From: Ruegeria arenilitoris
Lineage (GTDB): Bacteria > Pseudomonadota > Alphaproteobacteria > Rhodobacterales > Rhodobacteraceae
DNA length: 64,000 nucleotides
Direction of reading: 5' to 3'
Assembly (NCBI RefSeq): GCF_013030265.1
Contig: NZ_WPZQ01000008.1
Coordinates: 124,001-188,000 of the forward strand
Shown: piece after piece, positions 26,606-34,752 of the stretch
Layout of the letters: each line of letters begins with the position of its first letter
Position numbering within the stretch: position 1 is the first letter of the stretch
Translations under genes and position numbers: made by a program
The notes under the pieces: model-generated
Told to the model about the DNA's origin: nothing
Database searches by the model: none
What the model saw: only the letters and a program-made list of their open reading frames with translations

Positions 26606-27052
26606 TTACTTGGCAGCCGATGCTTTTTTCGCAGCAGCGGTTACGTCGTTGGTAGCTTTCTTAACAGCTGCAGTTGCGTCTTCTGCAGCTTCTTTGCCGG
26701 CAGCCATCAGCAGTTCGATGGATTCGGACTGAACTTTCTTTGCGATTTCTGCGAATGCAGCCATGTTCTCGGCAGCAACTTCGGCAGACGCGCTGGCGAA
26801 ATCAGTTGCGGCTTTGGCATAGTCGGCAGGCTCGGCTTTTGCTTTCGACATCTCGGTCAGCTTGGCCAGGGTTTCCTTGGTCCATTTGTTCGAGATTTCT
26901 GCCGACTTCTCAGCTGCTTCCAGAGCAACACCCGACAGTTTCTCGTTCAGAGAAGCAGTCGATTTGAATGCATCTTCCAGAGCAGATGTGTCTACCGGGA
27001 ATGCGCCCATCATGTCTTTCATGATCGCGGTAAAGTCTTGGGTCTTTGCCAT
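26606..27052 (-). CDS. phaP: Phasin family protein
   Basis: A 148-residue helical, alanine- and lysine-rich protein that coats polyhydroxyalkanoate granules. The phasin pattern is seen in LNEKLSGVALEAAEKSAEISNKWTKETL and the Ala/Lys repeats at the C-terminus (KKATNDVTAAAKKASAAK). ATG 27052 has AAGGA 8 bp upstream; an ATG two codons earlier is too close. It has its own terminator and PhaR-type boxes at 27119-27159, consistent with PhaR repression. Confidence 0.93.
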   Translation of the reverse strand: MAKTQDFTAIMKDMMGAFPVDTSALEDAFKSTASLNEKLSGVALEAAEKSAEISNKWTKETLAKLTEMSKAKAEPADYAKAATDFASASAEVAAENMAAFAEIAKKVQSESIELLMAAGKEAAEDATAAVKKATNDVTAAAKKASAAK

Positions 27053-27118
27053 TGTCATAATCCTTTTTGCCGAACCGAGCCCACCCCGGTTTTCATCAGC
27101 TTGAAGGTAATATGATTG

Positions 27119-27129
27119 CCGCATTGCAG
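27119..27129. promoter_or_regulatory. PhaR box, near-consensus, phaP promoter
   Basis: CCGCATTGCAG differs by one base from CTGC-N3-GCAG, 66 bp upstream of the phaP ATG, and lies 30 bp from the perfect box at 27149. Confidence 0.5.
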
Positions 27130-27148
27130 CATTTCAAGTTTTTTCTTG

Positions 27149-27159
27149 CTGCAGCGCAG
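27149..27159. promoter_or_regulatory. PhaR box, perfect, phaP promoter
   Basis: CTGCAGCGCAG matches CTGC-N3-GCAG, the reported target of PhaR in Paracoccus and Rhodobacter. It lies 96 bp upstream of the phaP ATG and 25 bp from the phaC stop. Confidence 0.65.
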
Positions 27160-27183
27160 AAATTTTTTGATTTCAGTGTAAAA

Positions 27184-28986
27184 TCAGGCGCTTGCTTTGA
27201 CCACAACATAGGTACCTGGAGCAGGTCCCAATGACGGGTGGCCCGAATCGCCCGGATCGCGGGCTGGCACTTGCTTGCCTGAACGCTTCTTCAGCCAAGC
27301 CTCCCACATCGGCCACCACGACCCTTCATTGAAGGTCGCATCTTTCAACCATGTGTCAGCGTCTGCCTTCAGATCCGCGTTTGTATAGTGCCCATACTTC
27401 TTCTTGCTTGGGGGATTGACGATCCCCGCAATGTGACCGGATTCCGACACCACGAATGTCTTGGAACGCGACCCCATTTTCTGCACACCGCTATAACAGT
27501 CTTTCCAGGCCGCGATATGGTCAGTCTGGCATGTGATGGCCATCAGCGGCACATCAACCTCGGACACTTTCAATGTGTGCCCCATCAACTCAAACCCGTC
27601 GGTGGCGAATTCATTTCGCTGACAGAGCCCCCGCAAATACTGCACTGCCATTTTAGCCGGCAGGTTCGCACCATCTCCGTTCCAATACAGCAGATCAAAA
27701 GCCGGAGGTGTTTCGCCCATCATGTAGCTGCGGATCGCGGGGCCATATATCAGGTCTCGTGATCTCAGGAATGAGAAGGTGCGCGCCATGATCCATGATC
27801 TCAGCAGGCCTTCCTTGTTCACTTCCTCTTCGATCCCGTCGATGAAGTCATTCTGCAGGAAAGGTGTGAACTCTCCCTGATCCGAGAAGTCCGTCAGCGC
27901 CGTAAAAAAGGTTGCCGACTTAACAGACTTATCTCCGCGTTGTTTGAGCAGCGACAGTGTGAGGCTGAGAGTGGTGCCCGCGATACAATACCCGACAGCG
28001 TTGACCTGCTTGACCTTGCAGATCTTCTTGACCTCATCAATCGCTGTCAGAAAACCGTCCTGAATGTAGTCTTCCATCCCGGTATCGGCATAGGATTCAT
28101 CAGGGTTGACCCAACTAACGACAAACAGAGTGTACCCCTGCTCGGTCACCCATTTGATCAGACTGTTCTGCGCCTTGAGATCCAGAATGTAGAATTTGTT
28201 GATCCACGGCGGGAACAGCACGATAGGGGTCTCATGCACCGTCTCGGTTGCCGGCTTGTACTGGATCAGCTCCATCATTCGGTTGCGGTAAACCACATCG
28301 CCCGGAGTGGTCGCGATATTACCGCCAATCTGGAATGCACTTTCATCCGCCAGCTTGACCACAAGCTCGCCATCGTTGGCTTCGAGATCGGAAACCAGGT
28401 TTTCCAACCCCTGGATCAGCGACTGCCCTTCGGTTTCAACCGCTTTTTCCAGTGCATCCGGATTTGTCGCCAGAAAATTGGTCGGCGACATCATATCAAC
28501 GATCTGCTGCGAAAAGTACTTCAGCCGCTGCCTGTCCTTGGCATCCAGATCTTCAACCGAGGCAACAGCGTGTGCGATAGCCTCGGCATTGGTCTGGTAC
28601 TGCTGCCTGACCAGCCGGAAATAGGGGTTTGTCTCCCACAGTGGGTTCGAGAAGCGCTTATCACGGGGTAATTCCGCGTGCTCTTCAACCTCGGCACCGG
28701 TTAAAGCTTGCTGCGCCTCAGCAAAGTTCAGAACCGATTTGCCCCAGTATTCTATCTGTTGTTCCAATAACTTGGCAGGATTTTGCCAAGCCTCGGCCCA
28801 GTAAGCTGTTGCTGCTCGTGCAAAAAGCTCTTGATTCGGACCATCCAGCGCAGGGGTGTGTGGCTTTTTTGTCGCCATGACTTCGATCAGGCGCTTAGAC
28901 AGCTGCTCGACCTTTTCCATATTTTCCTTAATACGTTCAATATGTTCGTCGGTCATTTCGGGTGCTTGGCCTTCACTTGTTGTCAT
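27184..28986 (-). CDS. phaC: Class I poly(3-hydroxyalkanoate) synthase
   Basis: Polymerises hydroxyacyl-CoA on the granule surface. The 600-residue length is that of class I PhaC. The lipase-like box GYCIAG holds nucleophile Cys333; the catalytic Asp is in ITCQTDHIAAW and His in SESGHIAGIVNPP. The N-terminal 100 residues are the variable, activity-modulating region. phaP follows 131 bp downstream with its own promoter region; phaZ starts divergently 112 bp upstream, across a PhaR-type box. Confidence 0.97.
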   Translation of the reverse strand: MTTSEGQAPEMTDEHIERIKENMEKVEQLSKRLIEVMATKKPHTPALDGPNQELFARAATAYWAEAWQNPAKLLEQQIEYWGKSVLNFAEAQQALTGAEVEEHAELPRDKRFSNPLWETNPYFRLVRQQYQTNAEAIAHAVASVEDLDAKDRQRLKYFSQQIVDMMSPTNFLATNPDALEKAVETEGQSLIQGLENLVSDLEANDGELVVKLADESAFQIGGNIATTPGDVVYRNRMMELIQYKPATETVHETPIVLFPPWINKFYILDLKAQNSLIKWVTEQGYTLFVVSWVNPDESYADTGMEDYIQDGFLTAIDEVKKICKVKQVNAVGYCIAGTTLSLTLSLLKQRGDKSVKSATFFTALTDFSDQGEFTPFLQNDFIDGIEEEVNKEGLLRSWIMARTFSFLRSRDLIYGPAIRSYMMGETPPAFDLLYWNGDGANLPAKMAVQYLRGLCQRNEFATDGFELMGHTLKVSEVDVPLMAITCQTDHIAAWKDCYSGVQKMGSRSKTFVVSESGHIAGIVNPPSKKKYGHYTNADLKADADTWLKDATFNEGSWWPMWEAWLKKRSGKQVPARDPGDSGHPSLGPAPGTYVVVKASA

Positions 28987-29010
28987 TTTAACAATTCCCC
29001 CCTAACCTCG

Positions 29011-29021
29011 CTGCTATGCAG
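29011..29021. promoter_or_regulatory. PhaR box between phaC and phaZ
   Basis: CTGCTATGCAG fits CTGC-N3-GCAG. It lies 24 bp from the phaC start and 77 bp from the phaZ ATG, where it could control either or both genes. Confidence 0.6.
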
Positions 29022-29098
29022 AATAACGTCGTGGGTGCTGGGGGGCAAAGCGGCGAATGGTCCGAACTCTCAGGCTGACACTCAGGAGGCCCCATTTC

Positions 29099-30376
29099 AT
29101 GCGCTATATGATGACCTACGACCTCATGGAAACCATGCGCAACACCAACCAGTGGCTGGGTGCTACGGCCAGTGCGATGGCGTCGTATCCGTTGTTTTCC
29201 ATGGTCCCCAATCCCGCGTTCAGCTGGATGGCTGCATGGGGTGAGGTCACCGAGCGTACATTCCAGCGCATGATCGTGAAGCCCGACTGGGGCATTCGTA
29301 CGTTTACATGCGAAGATGGCAAGGATCATCTTGTTGACGTCACCACAGTTATTGAGCGTCCCTTTGGAGACTTGATCCACTTTCGCGTGAATGGGCGCGA
29401 AGAGCAACCACGCAAAGTTCTTGTGGTTGCACCGATGTCGGGCCACTATGCGACGCTGCTTCGGTCGACGGTCAAAAGCCTGCTGGTCAATTGCGAGGTA
29501 TATGTCACCGACTGGCATAATGCGCGCGATATCCCGGTTTCCGAAGGCAAGTTCGATGTCGAGGACTACACGCTCTACCTTGTCGATTTTATGAAGGAAC
29601 TCGGCCCGGACACGCATGTTGTTGCGGTTTGCCAGCCTGTTCCCCTGACCTTGGCCGCAACCGCGTATCTGGCTGAAGTTGATCCAAAAGCACAACCCAG
29701 CACGCTGACCCTGATTGGCGGGCCGGTCGATCCGGACGCGACCCCTACCGAGGTCACCGACTTTGGTCGTCGGGTAACTATGGGCCAGCTGGAAGAAACC
29801 ATGATCCAGCGGGTCGGCTTCAAATACAAAGGCGTGGGTCGGATGGTATATCCGGGTCTGCTGCAACTGGCCTCTTTCATGTCTATGAATGCGGAACGTC
29901 ACAGCAAAGCGTTCTCGGACCAGATCCAGCGCGTGGTTCGTGACGAGGCCACCGAGCACGACGCTCATAACCGTTTCTACGACGAGTACCTTGCCGTGAT
30001 GGACATGACGGCCGAGTTCTATCTGTCGACCGTCGAGCGTATCTTCAAAAACCGCGAAATTGCGCGGAACGAGTTTGTCGTGGCGGGCCACAAAGTGGAT
30101 ATCGGCAAAATCACCGACGTCGCCGTCAAAACGGTTGAAGGTGCGAATGACGATATTTCAGCCCCAGGACAGTGCATTGCCGCATTGGACCTTTGCACCG
30201 GTTTGCCTGACAGCAAAAAGGCGAGCCATGTCGAGCCCGGCGCTGGCCACTATGGCATTTTCGCTGGCCGCAGCTGGCGCGACAATATCCGCCCTCTGGT
30301 CATCGATTTCATGAATGACAATCAGCGCAAGCCCAAATCCAAGCGGCGCGCTGCCAACAAGAACAGCGCAGCCTAA
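29099..30376 (+). CDS. phaZ: Intracellular polyhydroxyalkanoate depolymerase
   Basis: A 425-residue intracellular PHB depolymerase of the Rhodobacterales/Cupriavidus i-PhaZ type, mobilising stored polymer. The N-terminus MRYMMTYDLMETMRNTNQWLG and RPFGDLIHFRV are family marks. The nucleophile region reads VVAVCQPVPLTLA with Cys in place of Ser, as in this class, and the C-terminal VEPGAGHYGIFAGRSWR carries the His. AGGAGG lies 9 bp before ATG 29099; an upstream in-frame start at 29057 is not needed. Divergent from phaC. Confidence 0.95.
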   Translation: MRYMMTYDLMETMRNTNQWLGATASAMASYPLFSMVPNPAFSWMAAWGEVTERTFQRMIVKPDWGIRTFTCEDGKDHLVDVTTVIERPFGDLIHFRVNGREEQPRKVLVVAPMSGHYATLLRSTVKSLLVNCEVYVTDWHNARDIPVSEGKFDVEDYTLYLVDFMKELGPDTHVVAVCQPVPLTLAATAYLAEVDPKAQPSTLTLIGGPVDPDATPTEVTDFGRRVTMGQLEETMIQRVGFKYKGVGRMVYPGLLQLASFMSMNAERHSKAFSDQIQRVVRDEATEHDAHNRFYDEYLAVMDMTAEFYLSTVERIFKNREIARNEFVVAGHKVDIGKITDVAVKTVEGANDDISAPGQCIAALDLCTGLPDSKKASHVEPGAGHYGIFAGRSWRDNIRPLVIDFMNDNQRKPKSKRRAANKNSAA

Positions 30377-30379
30377 GCC

Positions 30380-30964
30380 ATGGCGCATAACACCGAACCG
30401 CCGCTTTCGTTTTCATGTGATTGCGGTGGTTTGCGTGGCCAGATTACCGGCTCCGGAGTAACGGCGGGAACCCATTGCGCCTGTTTCTGTCATGATTGCC
30501 GGGCGGCACAACTCTACTTCCATCAACCAGATCCTGCACCGGGACCAGTGGATGTTTTCCAGATGAGCCCCGAGGAGATTCAATTCACTGAAGGCGCAGA
30601 AAACCTGGCGCTTATGCAGCTTAGCCCCAACGGTATGTTTCGTTGGTACGCAAGATGCTGCAATGCACCGTTGGCGACGACGCCAGGTACTCCAAAATTT
30701 CCATTCGCCAGTTTCATCGTGAAACGGATCGCAGACACTGATCGTCTGGGGTCTGTCACCACTCGCGGATTTGTGCCGCGACCAAATGGAAAGCAAAAAC
30801 ACGAAAAGCTGCAATATGCGGCATTCGGATTGTCCAAACGGTTACTGAAGTCCTGGCTCACAGGCAGCTGGCGACAAACCCCTTTCTTCAACCTCACAAC
30901 TGGCGAGCCTGTCGTAGCCTCGCATGTTATTACGCTCGAAGAACGCGCAGGTCTTTACGACTAG
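30380..30964 (+). CDS. DUF6151 (GFA-like) protein
   Basis: A 194-residue cytosolic protein with cysteine clusters CDCGG, CACFCHDC and ARCCNAPL that fit the zinc-binding fold of glutathione-dependent formaldehyde-activating (GFA/Mss4-like) proteins. The assignment to DUF6151 is from overall pattern; no activity is known. The gene starts 3 bp after phaZ and may be cotranscribed. Its TAG shares the palindrome CTAG with the stop of the convergent hydrolase. Confidence 0.75.
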   Translation: MAHNTEPPLSFSCDCGGLRGQITGSGVTAGTHCACFCHDCRAAQLYFHQPDPAPGPVDVFQMSPEEIQFTEGAENLALMQLSPNGMFRWYARCCNAPLATTPGTPKFPFASFIVKRIADTDRLGSVTTRGFVPRPNGKQKHEKLQYAAFGLSKRLLKSWLTGSWRQTPFFNLTTGEPVVASHVITLEERAGLYD

Positions 30965-31671
30965 AACATTTTGAGTGGCGATTGCAGCCAACGTGCAAGC
31001 GCTTCGTTCACAGTTTCAGGCGTTTCCAAAGTTGGCAGATGCCCGGCATCGTCGATGACTTGCAGCTCTGCCCCTGGGATCAAATCAGCCATAAACGCAT
31101 GTTTTCGAACCGGAGTCAGCGTGTCATGCGCCCCGCACAATACAAGTGTCGGGGCTTTGATCTTGCGCAGTGTTCCTTGCTGATCGGGGCGACGTTGCAG
31201 CGCCCGCATCTGACGTACGAACAATTCGGGCCCCAGCTCCATGGCCGTTTTCAACAAATCATTCAGGATGGGAATTCGTTGTGGACCGGGGGCCAGCGTG
31301 TCAGAGCCTACAACCTTGCGCATAACCTCTTCCAGTCGCCCTGCCTGTGCACCCACAATCAGGTCTTCGCGTGCCGCAGCGATTTGTGGTGTATCCGACT
31401 GAGCATCTGTTGCCATCAAACACAGCCGAGTTATGCGGTCTGGCGCTCGACGGATCAATTCCAGCGCAACGACACCGCCCATGCTAAGGCCGGCCAAAGC
31501 AAACCTGTGAGGAAGTTGGTCCAATAATCCCGAAGCGATTTCTTCGATCCGGTCACCCGCAGAAACAGGCGCAACAGTGACTGCCCTGTCACGCGAAAGC
31601 GCTTCTGTCTGGGCACGAAACAGCCGAGCATCACACATTAAACCAGGCAACAAAACCAGCGGCTCGATCAC
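30961..31671 (-). CDS. Alpha/beta hydrolase
   Basis: A 236-residue hydrolase. The oxyanion strand is LVLLPGLMCDARLF, nucleophile Ser in LAGLSMGGVVAL, Asp in LVLCGAHDTLTPV and His in DDAGHLPTLETPE. This pattern resembles 3-oxoadipate enol-lactonase-like and MhpC-like enzymes, substrate unknown. GTG 31671 is chosen because GGAGG lies 6 bp upstream. Probably the last member of the leftward gene run that begins at 34557. Confidence 0.85.
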   Translation of the reverse strand: MIEPLVLLPGLMCDARLFRAQTEALSRDRAVTVAPVSAGDRIEEIASGLLDQLPHRFALAGLSMGGVVALELIRRAPDRITRLCLMATDAQSDTPQIAAAREDLIVGAQAGRLEEVMRKVVGSDTLAPGPQRIPILNDLLKTAMELGPELFVRQMRALQRRPDQQGTLRKIKAPTLVLCGAHDTLTPVRKHAFMADLIPGAELQVIDDAGHLPTLETPETVNEALARWLQSPLKMF

Positions 31672-31755
31672 GCGGGGCCTCCATCTTCTCGGAGCTCCGA
31701 GGGTTCTCAATTTCTATCAGGATGGGAGTTTCATCTCCGGCAATCAAGCAAAAGT

Positions 31756-32388
31756 TCAGGGGTACTGAATACCTCGGAACTGAGGAAAATCCGCATAGCG
31801 CGACTGTCGGGAGGTCAGGCTTTCCTCTGGTTCTTCCCCAGCGCGCAACAGGCTACCACGCGGGGCTATATAGCTGTCGATCCGACGCAGAGGCCTGGGT
31901 CTCCACACCAGATTGAATGCGCACAGTTTTGGGAAAAACCAGATCTCTGAGTAATCCAGATGGTCGTGCATCCACCACGCCAGGTCGCGCCAATCCCTGC
32001 CATCAGCGTATTGATCTGCAAACCAAGGAACGACGATGGATGCACCGGCAATACGGGCGTCACCTTCACCCAGATCCCAGATGTGACATTCCAGTGGATT
32101 ATCGTTGCGAGCGCAATTCAGCTTATTTTCGTTTCCGAACTGATTGAGCGATGGCGAACGATAACCTGATCTCACTGCAATCCGGCCAAAGGTCTCTTCC
32201 AAAGGATCCAGCAACGTCTCGCAAAAGGCGCGGCCAGTCTCGATCGCAAGATCGGGATTTTCAGGGAGATTCTGCTTCTGATGAAAATTTCCTATTTCAG
32301 AGTAAAGAAAGTCCCGCATAAAAAAATGCCGGGACAAGCGTATGCGGCCAAGGTTCTCGAGGCTCCACATACTGCCCGGCTTACGCAT
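31756..32388 (-). CDS. Peptidase M15-like protein, possibly degenerate
   Basis: A 210-residue protein with no signal peptide. The stretch AVRSGYRSPSLNQFGN resembles the substrate-side motif of D-Ala-D-Ala carboxypeptidase-like (M15A/VanY-fold) enzymes, and ECHIWDLGEGDA could be the first His/Asp zinc pair. The final His expected in the last strand appears replaced (FNLVWRP), so activity is doubtful. It lies 2 bp after the VOC gene and is clearly part of the same transcript. Confidence 0.65.
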   Translation of the reverse strand: MRKPGSMWSLENLGRIRLSRHFFMRDFLYSEIGNFHQKQNLPENPDLAIETGRAFCETLLDPLEETFGRIAVRSGYRSPSLNQFGNENKLNCARNDNPLECHIWDLGEGDARIAGASIVVPWFADQYADGRDWRDLAWWMHDHLDYSEIWFFPKLCAFNLVWRPRPLRRIDSYIAPRGSLLRAGEEPEESLTSRQSRYADFPQFRGIQYP

Positions 32389-32390
32389 CT

Positions 32391-32816
32391 TCAGTACCCG
32401 TTCCAGCGAAAGGCACCATCTGGCCCAAGTTTCGAAAACGGATTGAACGCGATTTCCCAGATCGTTCCATCAGGTGCACGGAAGTACCCATGATGCCCGC
32501 CCCAGAAAACATCTGAGGCCGGTTTGAGCACCTCTGCCCCAGAAGTTTCGGCCATACTCAGCACTTGCGCGACGTCTTCCTTTGTCCGGCAATTATAACT
32601 GAGAGTAAGCGCGCCCTGCCCTAGAGTGCCAACATCGACCCCGATTTCTTCGGCCAATGCCGACAACGGGTACAGGCCCAATGTCTGACCGATCAGATCA
32701 AAGGCAATCACACCATCCGGGCTATCAACTCTCTGCCATCCCAGTTTTTCATAAAACCCGGCTGCAGTTTCGGGATCATCTACGCCAATGGTAATCAGGC
32801 TGACACGTTGCTCCAT
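32391..32816 (-). CDS. VOC (glyoxalase/bleomycin-resistance fold) protein
   Basis: A 141-residue two-module VOC protein: VSLITIGVDDPETAAGFYEKLGW opens the first beta-alpha-beta unit and HHGYFRAPDGTIWEIAFNP the second. Metal ligands are only partly recognisable, so it may be a dioxygenase-like or binding protein of unknown substrate. ATG 32816 overlaps the upstream hydrolase stop by one base. Confidence 0.85.
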   Translation of the reverse strand: MEQRVSLITIGVDDPETAAGFYEKLGWQRVDSPDGVIAFDLIGQTLGLYPLSALAEEIGVDVGTLGQGALTLSYNCRTKEDVAQVLSMAETSGAEVLKPASDVFWGGHHGYFRAPDGTIWEIAFNPFSKLGPDGAFRWNGY

Positions 32817-33808
32817 CACTCGACTCCCTGCTCTTTCAACCAGGCCAGTATGCCTGCAACAGCGGCCTCGGTTTGCCCCGGGGACATAAGGCGCCCGGCG
32901 ATCACATGTGAAGACGGATCATCCTGTGGCCCCATTGTGACCAACTCCACGGCGACAGGCGCGCCCCATGCCGCGGCCACATTGTGAGTCAGATCGGGCC
33001 GTACAACCTGATCATCGTCCGAAAACCAAAACAGCGCCGGAACCTGCGCATCAGAGAAATCAAGCGCATAGACTGTTTCAACCAAAGCGGTCATGGGAAC
33101 GACTGCCTCCCACGGATAAACCGACGACCAGTACTTGTTCTTTTCCGGATCAGGGCCGGAAACATCACGGACTTCGCCCATCAAAAGGGGCAGCCAGTCT
33201 CTGGCCCAGGGCAGTCCCGGGATCCATGCGCCCGGCGCGTTGACGCCAAAGTTCGGGGAAACAAAGACCATTCCGGCGATATTCTCGCTAAGCTCTGGGT
33301 TCAAAGCCGCAGCTGCGACCAAGGTTCCACCTGTCGATGTTGAGATAACGACGACTTTTTCACCTACTGCTCGCGCTGCGGCCAATCCTTCTGCCAAATC
33401 CTGCATCCAGCCCGACGCGGTTCCTTCGGCCATAGCCTCGCCAACCCGGCCATGTCCTTGCAACCGGGTATAGACGAGATTTGCACCCAATGCGTTCGCC
33501 ACCAGATCAGGAACGGGGCGGATTTCCTCGGAAGTAGCCGAGAAGCCGTGCACATAAAGGACGGAAACCGGTGTGCGTTGCTCTTTGAACCCATCCTGCC
33601 AGATGACCCGTTTTTCGACGCCGGGTGTGATGTCGTCGAACCCGGATTCGACGCTTTCAAAGTAAACCTGAACCCCTTCCCCAAATTTTCGGGGATCGAA
33701 AGTTGGGTTCAAATTCACCTCTTCCCGAGGTCCGAACCAATAGATCAGTCCACCAACGACGATCAGCGCCAGCAACAGGCGTCCAAGGAATTGACCGAAA
33801 CGCCGCAT
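32816..33808 (-). CDS. Membrane-anchored alpha/beta hydrolase
   Basis: A 330-residue protein with a signal anchor at residues 9-26 (GRLLLALIVVGGLIYWFG), placing the hydrolase domain in the periplasm. SVLYVHGFSATSEEIRPVPDLVA is the oxyanion-hole region, nucleophile Ser in VVISTSTGGTLV, Asp in FWFSDDDQVV and His near SSHVIAG. It resembles carboxylesterase/lipase-like proteins. ATG 33808 overlaps the preceding stop (TAATG), and the VOC gene follows with a similar overlap. Confidence 0.82.
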   Translation of the reverse strand: MRRFGQFLGRLLLALIVVGGLIYWFGPREEVNLNPTFDPRKFGEGVQVYFESVESGFDDITPGVEKRVIWQDGFKEQRTPVSVLYVHGFSATSEEIRPVPDLVANALGANLVYTRLQGHGRVGEAMAEGTASGWMQDLAEGLAAARAVGEKVVVISTSTGGTLVAAAALNPELSENIAGMVFVSPNFGVNAPGAWIPGLPWARDWLPLLMGEVRDVSGPDPEKNKYWSSVYPWEAVVPMTALVETVYALDFSDAQVPALFWFSDDDQVVRPDLTHNVAAAWGAPVAVELVTMGPQDDPSSHVIAGRLMSPGQTEAAVAGILAWLKEQGVE

Positions 33809-34557
33809 TATTGTTCTCCCATCACTTCGACAACGGCATTTTCGATCAGCCCCAAGCATGGGCCGTCAGAAAACCGGTGATCGGCATCTTTGACAAGCAG
33901 CAGCCGCATATCCGCACCGTTGGCATGTTCCAGCAAACGAATTGCGGTTTCAGTCGATACGGCCGTATCTGCGGTTCCCTGAAGAAACCGGACAGGAAAT
34001 GGCAATTCCAGTGCGTTCCGCAGAACTAGGTTCTGACGCCCGTCTTCGATCATGCGCTTTGTGATGATGTAGGGCTCCATGTAATCCGACGGCAGTTCGA
34101 CATGACCCACAGTATCCAGAGCAGCCTTCTGTTCATCTGAGAACGAAGCCCAATAACCATCTTCTGTGAAATCCGGCGCAGCGGCGATTGTCACCAATCC
34201 CGCAATACGTTCAGGCAGGGCTCGTGCCAACAGAAGGGCCTGCCATCCCCCCATTGAAGACCCCACAACGATAAGCGGTCCGTCAGTCAATGACGCAACC
34301 GCTGCCAGCGTATCCTCATGCCAGTCACCGATGCAGCCATCTGTAAACGCATTCGAACTTTCGCCATGACCCGAGTAGTCAAAGCGCAGATAGCCTTGAC
34401 CGCGCGCCTGCGCCCATGCCTCAAGATGCACCGCCTTGGTGCCCTCCATATCCGACTTGAGCCCGCCCAGAAAAACAATGGTCGGTCCTGCGCCCTCGGT
34501 CTTATGATACGCCAGTCGCCGACCCTGCGCTGTTTCCAGAAAATCCGTCGCTGCCAT
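33808..34557 (-). CDS. Alpha/beta hydrolase (ABHD10-like)
   Basis: A 249-residue cytosolic hydrolase. TIVFLGGLKSDMEGTKA and FDYSGHGES are typical of the ABHD10-like acyl-thioesterase/esterase group; the nucleophile is in VVGSSMGGWQALL and the His in VKDADHRFSD. ATG 34557 has GAGGA upstream. First gene of the leftward run hydrolase, membrane hydrolase, VOC, M15-like. Substrate unknown. Confidence 0.87.
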   Translation of the reverse strand: MAATDFLETAQGRRLAYHKTEGAGPTIVFLGGLKSDMEGTKAVHLEAWAQARGQGYLRFDYSGHGESSNAFTDGCIGDWHEDTLAAVASLTDGPLIVVGSSMGGWQALLLARALPERIAGLVTIAAAPDFTEDGYWASFSDEQKAALDTVGHVELPSDYMEPYIITKRMIEDGRQNLVLRNALELPFPVRFLQGTADTAVSTETAIRLLEHANGADMRLLLVKDADHRFSDGPCLGLIENAVVEVMGEQ

Positions 34558-34752
34558 GAAATCCTCTTTCTCTTTGAGGAACATCATGCACGGCAGCCCG
34601 ATGGTCGCAATTCCCGATTTCCACCATCCCGCGGCGTCAGTTCAGATAGCGTTCGACACTTGACAGGTTTTGCTGCACCTGCCACATGAGCCAAACACAC
34701 ATAACCCGCAACCGGGCGTTCAGTGGGCGCCAAACCGACGAGGAGAGCCGAT

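Noticed and set aside
27940..28671. Rightward open frame (243 codons) opposite phaC
   Set aside because: Antisense to PhaC and without conserved motifs.
28988..30091. Long leftward open frame (367 codons) opposite phaZ
   Set aside because: It is antisense to a well-supported depolymerase, has no ribosome-binding site or family pattern, and arises from codon bias in GC-rich DNA.
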